A DNA stretch of 61,807 nucleotides from a virus: the IMG/VR virus record IMGVR_UViG_3300009093_000525, positions 1 through 61,807 of that record, one strand, 5' to 3'. Shown here in pieces: positions 58,250 through 61,807 of the stretch. Within the stretch, counting starts at the first letter, position 1, and each line of letters begins with the position of its first letter. The position numbers were made by a program, and so were the translations under genes. The notes beneath the pieces were generated by a model. It made no database searches and was not told the origin of the DNA. It saw nothing but the letters and a program-made list of their open reading frames with translations.

Positions 58250-58900
58250 TCAGGCCTTCCGCGTCGGGAAGACCGGCCCGCGCACCGTCATCAGATCGGC
58301 GGGATAGGGCTGCTGCAGCGCGACGGCATCCTCATACGATCCGGTCAGCCAGCGATCCCATTCGTCCTCGTGCAGGATCGTGATCATTGCCTTCGGATGG
58401 ATGGGCGCGACCAGCTCGTTTGGATCGCAGGTGACGATCGAAAAGCCGACCTTGTCGCCGACCGCCTGCCAGAAGCCGGCGACCGCGAAGATAGGCTGGT
58501 CGACGACCGAAAACCACATCTCGCCTTTGATGCCCTTCTCTGGGTCTTTCCCGCGCGACCATTCGCAAAACTCCGTGAGCGGCACGAGACAGCGATTGCG
58601 AGGATCTTGAGCGAGGCGGCGCCACTGCGGCAGTCCAAGCTGCCGAACGTTCGTCATTGCGATCGGGCGCGGCGGCCCGCCGGCCTTCATGGGCCGCTTC
58701 GCCATGCCGCAAAGAACATCCCAGGCCATGACATCGACACCGCGCCCGCGTCCGTCTTCCCGGATCACCCAGGCGCGTCCGAACGGATATAGCTCCTGCG
58801 GATTGAACCTATTGTCCATCGGCCGCTCGGCCAGCCACTTTGCGCCGAACCGCTCGCGTAGCGTCTCCGGCTCGCCCAGATATCGCGCCCTATTACACAT
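58250..58900 (-). CDS. SRAP-family protein (YedK/HMCES-like)
   Basis: This 216-residue protein is a phage-borne SRAP peptidase-fold protein. The active-site Cys2 is exposed after Met removal (MCNRARY), with N84 (TNVRQL), E113 (LTEFCEW) and H168 (IHPKAM) in order. E. coli YedK and human HMCES form a Cys2-DNA thiazolidine crosslink with abasic sites in single-stranded DNA. The ATG at 58900 follows GGGAG; upstream in-frame residues lack family similarity. It would shield abasic phage ssDNA during replication or recombination. Confidence 0.9.
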   Translation of the reverse strand: MCNRARYLGEPETLRERFGAKWLAERPMDNRFNPQELYPFGRAWVIREDGRGRGVDVMAWDVLCGMAKRPMKAGGPPRPIAMTNVRQLGLPQWRRLAQDPRNRCLVPLTEFCEWSRGKDPEKGIKGEMWFSVVDQPIFAVAGFWQAVGDKVGFSIVTCDPNELVAPIHPKAMITILHEDEWDRWLTGSYEDAVALQQPYPADLMTVRGPVFPTRKA

Positions 58901-58917
58901 CGACCACTCCCTCGGCG

Positions 58918-59244
58918 CTATTCCTGCGCCAGGAGCATATGATCGTCCAGAGTAGGTTCGGCCCACTGGAACGGTTGGAAATGATCCAGCTTCCAATGGG
59001 CGCCCTCGGTGACCTTGATCCAGCCGTCCTCATACCAGTGCCCAAGCACCCACTGGTTGGCCGATCGCAGCACTACCGGCTCGGCGAGCGCGAGATCGCC
59101 CAGGCCTCGATTGAGCGTCAAGATTGGCCGCCAGTGCAGCCGGGACTGGGCTTCGCGCCACCAGTCCGCGTGAAGCGGCATATGGTCGAAGAAATCGAGC
59201 ACGAAACGGCGAGGGCCGTCCGCATCGTTCGCAACGCCTATCAT
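58918..59244 (-). CDS. Hypothetical right-arm protein
   Basis: This 108-residue protein (MIGVANDADGPRRFVLDFFD...) starts at ATG 59244 with AGGAG six bases upstream. It has a beta-rich end rich in Trp and His (WVLGHWYEDGWIKVTEGAHW). It is in the leftward right-arm group with SRAP. No family recognised. Confidence 0.65.
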   Translation of the reverse strand: MIGVANDADGPRRFVLDFFDHMPLHADWWREAQSRLHWRPILTLNRGLGDLALAEPVVLRSANQWVLGHWYEDGWIKVTEGAHWKLDHFQPFQWAEPTLDDHMLLAQE

Positions 59245-59254
59245 CGTCAACTCC

Positions 59255-59491
59255 TCATCTCGCCGGTGGTGCGCCGCCACAGAGCGGGCGGTCCCATCCA
59301 TCTGGTAGCTCGCGGGTCACAGTCAGCTTTTCGAACCTTGCCGCTACGATCGCAGTCAGCGCGTCCAACGCCCGTAGGCGCGCTTCCGGACTCTTCGCGT
59401 GGGCATTGATGAACGTGGCCGCACCCGCCTGGACGAGCGCGAAACGAATCTCGAAGACGATCTGCTTGGCCGTCAGCGTCTCAGTGGTCAT
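59255..59491 (-). CDS. Small helical right-arm protein
   Basis: This 78-residue protein (MTTETLTAKQIVFEIRFALV...) is mostly alpha helical and overlaps the upstream gene by 11 bp. It lies in a closely spaced leftward set that runs toward SRAP. Function unknown. Confidence 0.6.
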   Translation of the reverse strand: MTTETLTAKQIVFEIRFALVQAGAATFINAHAKSPEARLRALDALTAIVAARFEKLTVTRELPDGWDRPLCGGAPPAR

Positions 59492-59666
59492 GGTCGCGCT
59501 CAAGCACGCGGAGCATCAGATCGGCGTGATGACGGAAGGCTGTATGCCACATCCCGGGTGCATCTTCCCATTTTCCGCCATAGCCGGCCGCTTCCCATGC
59601 GCCAGCTGCCATTTCGTCGACAAGCGCGTCTCGATCGTTCGAAGTGCAGAGGCGGCAGCGTGCCAT
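59481..59666 (-). CDS. Small CxxC/His-rich protein
   Basis: This 61-residue protein starts MARCRLCTSNDRDALVDEMA with a CRLC pair and a His-rich end (HTAFRHHADL...RDHDH), which together could hold one metal ion. It sits just downstream of the HTH protein. Function unknown. Confidence 0.6.
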   Translation of the reverse strand: MARCRLCTSNDRDALVDEMAAGAWEAAGYGGKWEDAPGMWHTAFRHHADLMLRVLERDHDH

Positions 59667-59669
59667 CGC

Positions 59670-59957
59670 TCACTCGACGAAGTCGCCGACGCCGAGTTCG
59701 TCGCTGTCATCCTGCGGCGCGACCAGCATGGTCCGCGGAGCGTCGAGAGCGGCCGCCAGAAGATCCATCTCAGCTTCCGTCGGGGCGTCAAGTTCGTGAT
59801 CGAGGGCATAGATTCGAGCGGGCTCAATCCCGGTGCGATCGGCAAGAGCCTCGCAATCCATACCGCGTGCACGCCGCCAAGCGCCTATCGGATGATCGCC
59901 TTCCAATATCCGTTCGATGACGCGCGCGTCGGCGCGCAGCTGCACATCGTGCTGCAT
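59670..59957 (-). CDS. XRE-like HTH regulator of the right-arm operon
   Basis: This 95-residue protein is likely the first gene of the leftward right-arm operon. It has an XRE-type HTH at about residues 25-75 (WRRARGMDCEALADRTGIEP then ARIYALDHELDAPTEAEMDL). It may control SRAP and the other downstream genes in the lysogen. Target and partner are unknown. Confidence 0.75.
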   Translation of the reverse strand: MQHDVQLRADARVIERILEGDHPIGAWRRARGMDCEALADRTGIEPARIYALDHELDAPTEAEMDLLAAALDAPRTMLVAPQDDSDELGVGDFVE

Positions 59958-60176
59958 GCTCGGTCTCCAATGTCTGGTGGCGAGTCGCCTTTCGCTTAAC
60001 GTAGAACGAACAGAGAACGGATGGCAAGAGATTGCGGGGTCGCGGGTTCAGTCCCTCCGCGGCCAACCACTCCGGTGTCGCTCCGGTGAAAGTCAACGAT
60101 GTTCCACGAATGTTCACGGTTTTTGGATGCCTCTGCGGAGATGAAAACGGCTGATTTCTGCGCCTTTTTGCGCTAG
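59958..60176. other. Right-end intergenic region inside attR
   Basis: No gene is supported here. It carries the start region of the leftward operon, a GC-rich stem CGCGG/CCGCG near 60040-60062, the candidate right arm-type integrase site (60070-60091) and a direct duplication of TGTTC-like units near 60100-60120. It should be the right half of attP in the circular phage. Confidence 0.5.
60070..60091. repeat. Candidate integrase arm-type site, right
   Basis: This matches the left site (1711-1732) at 21 of 22 positions in the same orientation, with two TCCGGTG units 11 bp apart. It lies 85 bp inside the right core. In the circular phage the two would flank the core at similar distances. Confidence 0.6.
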
Positions 60177-60230
60177 GCACTGTGTTGACATCGCAGGGGT
60201 CGCAAGTTCAATCCTTGCCACGCCCACCAG
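60177..60230 (+). repeat. attR core (54-bp direct repeat, right copy)
   Basis: This is the displaced 3' part of host tRNA-Val, identical to 1589-1642. The 5' half of the tRNA is absent, so this copy is not a functional gene. Confidence 0.95.
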
Positions 60231-60235
60231 GATCA

Positions 60236-60267
60236 GGCCGCCAGCCCAGTGGGTTGGCGGCCTTTTT
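60236..60267. terminator. Terminator downstream of attR core
   Basis: The stem GGCCGCCAGCCC/GGGTTGGCGGCC pairs at 11 of 12 positions and is followed by five T residues. It probably ended the tRNA-Val transcript before phage insertion. It is the same length and position as the phage terminator at 1648-1680. Confidence 0.8.
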
Positions 60268-60329
60268 CATGCCCTCGACACCGCAATAGTATCCTGCATT
60301 TCGGTGAAACTCGGGTGAAGCGCTCGTCC
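60267..60329 (-). pseudogene. Possible integrase 3' remnant in host flank
   Basis: A leftward frame ends at TGA 60267-60269 with the peptide LHPSFTEMQDTIAVSRA, similar to the phage integrase tail (FHRTDTGEIANIIPLRA). Its stop codon sits at exactly the same place relative to the terminator and 54-bp core as the int stop. It may be a relic of an earlier element in this tRNA. The match is short. Confidence 0.4.
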
Positions 60330-60605
60330 GGCCTCGCCCGTCAGGTCGCCGGCGGCACCCTCGATCCCATCCCTGAACGTCGCCAGACAACTGGGCTTGA
60401 GGAGGTGTTGTCTTTGATGGTGGGTGGTCCCTGCCGGATTGCATCGATGAGCGTGGAGGCGGGCTGCAGTGGACCCGCGCAACGCCGCCGATGGCGACGG
60501 TTTCCAGCGGTTCGTTTCGGCCGGGATCGTTTGAGCGCAAGAAGCGGAGTTCGCTTTCGCCCGGTCCACTTCATGAGCGGCGCCGTTCGCATTTACGGAG
60601 CCCTT
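60330..60605. other. Host intergenic region upstream of flavin reductase-like gene
   Basis: Open frames here are of poor composition and I support no gene. The stretch may hold further decayed mobile-element sequence and the promoter of the downstream gene. The GGAG at 60597-60600 serves the 60606 start. Confidence 0.4.
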
Positions 60606-61301
60606 ATGATCGACCCCCATGTCACGATCGAACCCTCGATCCTCTATCTCGGCACGCCGGTAATCCTCATCAGCACATCGAATGAGGACGGTACGGCCAA
60701 CCTCGCACCGATGTCCTCCGCCTGGTGGCTCGGATGGCGGTGCATGCTCGGTCTCCAGACCGCATCGAAGACGCCGCAGAACATGATCCGCACGGGGCAG
60801 TGCGTGCTCAACCTGCCATCGTCGAGGCAGGCCGATGCCGTCGACAGGCTGGCGCGCTTGACGGGCTCCCGATCGATACCCGAGCTCAAGCGGCGGCTGG
60901 GCTATGTGTACGAGCCCTGCAAGTTCGAGGAAGCGGGCCTGACTCCGATCCCATCGCAGACGGTGGCCGCACCGCGCGCGCTGGAATGCCCCATCCAGCT
61001 GGAAGCCGTCGTCGCGGCGCGTCACGACATGATGGCCGACGACACCGCGGTCGCGGGCCTGATTTCGGCCTTCGAGGTGCGCATCACCCGTGTCCACGTG
61101 CATCCGAGCCTCCTCATGGACGGGCACGAGAACCGGATCGACCCGTCCAGATGGCAGCCGCTGATCATGAACTTCCAGAAGCTCTACGGGGTGTCCGATA
61201 CCGAGATCGTGCCATCCCGCCTCGCCGAGATCGACGAGAGGCTCTACCGCATGCCCGACGTGGATCGGGCGCGCGGGGACGCGCTCGAACCGTCTCTCTG
61301 A
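60606..61301 (+). CDS. Flavin reductase-like (FMN-binding split barrel) protein
   Basis: This 231-residue protein fits the flavin reductase-like family: 'YLGTPVILISTSNEDGTANL', APMSSAWWLGWRCMLGLQ and 'TGQCVLNLPSSRQADAVDRL' form the FMN-binding split barrel, with a C-terminal extension. Such proteins bind FMN and often reduce flavins or act on unknown substrates. GGAG five bases before the ATG at 60606 supports this start over the in-frame ATG at 60573. It is host DNA. Confidence 0.85.
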   Translation: MIDPHVTIEPSILYLGTPVILISTSNEDGTANLAPMSSAWWLGWRCMLGLQTASKTPQNMIRTGQCVLNLPSSRQADAVDRLARLTGSRSIPELKRRLGYVYEPCKFEEAGLTPIPSQTVAAPRALECPIQLEAVVAARHDMMADDTAVAGLISAFEVRITRVHVHPSLLMDGHENRIDPSRWQPLIMNFQKLYGVSDTEIVPSRLAEIDERLYRMPDVDRARGDALEPSL

Positions 61302-61376
61302 GCAAGAGATCGGGGCGTCCTCGGCCCCTTTCGGCCGAGGACGCCGGGATTGCCGAAAGCGCCTGCGCGCCGATGC

Positions 61377-61807
61377 TCATCGGAACATGTGGGACTTGAT
61401 GAGCTCCCATGGGCCACCACGATACCACCAGGTCGCCAAGCCGGTGATGGTCACCGGCCGCGGCCGGAAATCGCGGCTCAGATCGGCGAAAAGCGCTTTT
61501 GCATCCGCAGCCGGAACCTTGTTCTGCACCGTGACGTGCGGGCGCCAGCCGGCCGCGTCCTGCGGCACGAGCAGATGCCGGAAGGCGTCCGCCAGTTCGG
61601 CGCGGATCTCGTCCAGTTGAGGCGCGTCGATCCGGAGGGCCACGCCTCGTCCCAAATTCAGGACGCCGGACGCGGTTGCGCGGGGGCGGTTTTGCCTGCT
61701 CGCCTCGCTTATCCGCCGACCGAGTTCATGTTCAATCGACGGTGGAAGGTGATGGAACATCGTCAGATGGGCGGGCAGCAGGTTACGATCGGGTGGGAAA
61801 TGCGACA
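61377..61807 (-). CDS. 2'-5' RNA ligase family protein (2H phosphoesterase), 5' end cut by window
   Basis: The frame stays open to the right edge, so the gene begins outside the window. Both 2H motifs are visible: HLT (in LLPAHLTMFHHLPP) and HVT (in WRPHVTVQNKV), spaced as in the LigT/2'-5' RNA ligase family. The visible part is 143 residues, with a C-terminal beta strand set ending LIKSHMFR. The methionine at 61760 lies after the first catalytic motif and is therefore not the true start. Members act on RNA 2'-5' or cyclic phosphates; the substrate here is unknown. Confidence 0.88.
   Translation of the reverse strand, partial: SHFPPDRNLLPAHLTMFHHLPPSIEHELGRRISEASRQNRPRATASGVLNLGRGVALRIDAPQLDEIRAELADAFRHLLVPQDAAGWRPHVTVQNKVPAADAKALFADLSRDFRPRPVTITGLATWWYRGGPWELIKSHMFR

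Larger units (their letters stand above)
1589..60230. mobile_element. Integrated temperate siphophage (prophage), about 58.6 kb
   Basis: The element is delimited by a perfect 54-bp direct repeat in tRNA-Val. The integrase lies directly inside attL and points at it. Gene order from left to right is integration, recombination, immunity, replication, small accessory genes, packaging, head, tail, lysis, small right-arm genes. No structural or packaging gene appears interrupted, so it may be inducible. An HK97-type head module, a long tape measure and tail tube/terminator genes indicate a siphovirus; no contractile-sheath gene is seen. Confidence 0.95.

Noticed and set aside
60032-60069. A further tRNA-like 3' end (GGGTTCAGTCC...ACCA)
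   Set aside because: The would-be T arm does not pair with a seven-base loop and no upstream cloverleaf exists; a simple CGCGG/CCGCG hairpin explains it.
60177-60230. Second tRNA-Val gene at the right end
   Set aside because: Only the 3' part is present; the acceptor 5' strand and D arm are missing, so it is the att fragment.
20667-60230. A phage-encoded DNA polymerase to match the clamp
   Set aside because: No protein shows polymerase motifs; the replication set seems to stop at clamp, primase-helicase and accessory nucleases.
1-61807. CRISPR arrays, insertion sequences or transposases
   Set aside because: No regularly spaced direct repeats with unique spacers and no transposase-like protein or terminal inverted repeats were seen.

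Overview
The window is a GC-rich stretch of an alphaproteobacterial chromosome, most probably from the Sphingomonadales. It carries one apparently complete temperate siphophage-like prophage of about 58.6 kb. The lineage is inferred from the conserved neighbourhood N-formylglutamate amidohydrolase / CpdR-type response regulator / tRNA-Val, from the GapR-like (DUF2312) proteins, and from a gene-transfer-agent-like tail tip (DUF2460, DUF2163, NlpC/P60, J-like). The species cannot be named from the sequence alone.

Host DNA on the left (1-1588) holds the amidohydrolase, cpdR and the 5' part of tRNA-Val(GAC). The element is bounded by a perfect 54-bp direct repeat (1589-1642 and 60177-60230) that comprises the anticodon arm, T arm and 3' end of that tRNA. 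The left copy leaves a complete tRNA; the right copy is only a 3' fragment. A 22-bp near-perfect repeat lies just inside each end (1711-1732, 60070-60091) and probably marks the integrase arm sites. Host DNA on the right holds a possible integrase 3' remnant, a flavin-reductase-like gene and a 2'-5' RNA ligase gene cut by the window edge.

Inside the prophage, 1.68-10.37 kb is a leftward early operon: integrase, small proteins, a GapR-like protein, an AAA ATPase, a RecE-like PD-(D/E)XK exonuclease and a long coiled-coil protein. Around 10.4-11.4 kb is the immunity region, with a LexA/CI-like S24 repressor, a divergent Cro-like gene and five copies of a 15-bp palindromic operator. The rightward operon from 11.4 to about 21 kb encodes a zinc/winged-helix regulator, a phage-borne DNA polymerase III beta clamp, a ParB-like protein, a GP88 protein, an HNH protein, a second GapR-like protein, a VRR-NUC nuclease and a Toprim primase-helicase. 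An iteron-like cluster, a candidate origin, follows the primase-helicase. From 21 to 30 kb runs a dense array of short, overlapping, mostly unrecognised genes.

The late operon (30.3-57.8 kb) follows standard order: DUF5681 small-terminase-like protein, TerL, portal fused to a MuF domain, XkdF-type protease/scaffold, major capsid, connectors, tail tube, frameshifted tail chaperones, tape measure, tail tip, a fibre with an SGNH esterase domain, and a SAR endolysin/holin-like lysis cassette ended by a strong terminator. Two unrelated inserts sit between tape measure and tail tip: a secreted PDZ protein, and a lower-GC pair made of an unknown soluble protein and a polytopic membrane protein. The right end (57.9-60 kb) carries small genes, an SRAP (YedK/HMCES) protein and an HTH protein. 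I see no transposase and no CRISPR array. The best candidates for undescribed biology are the two-gene cassette at 45.57-47.13 kb, the clamp/iteron/two-GapR replication module and the AT-rich cargo gene at 29.1-29.8 kb.
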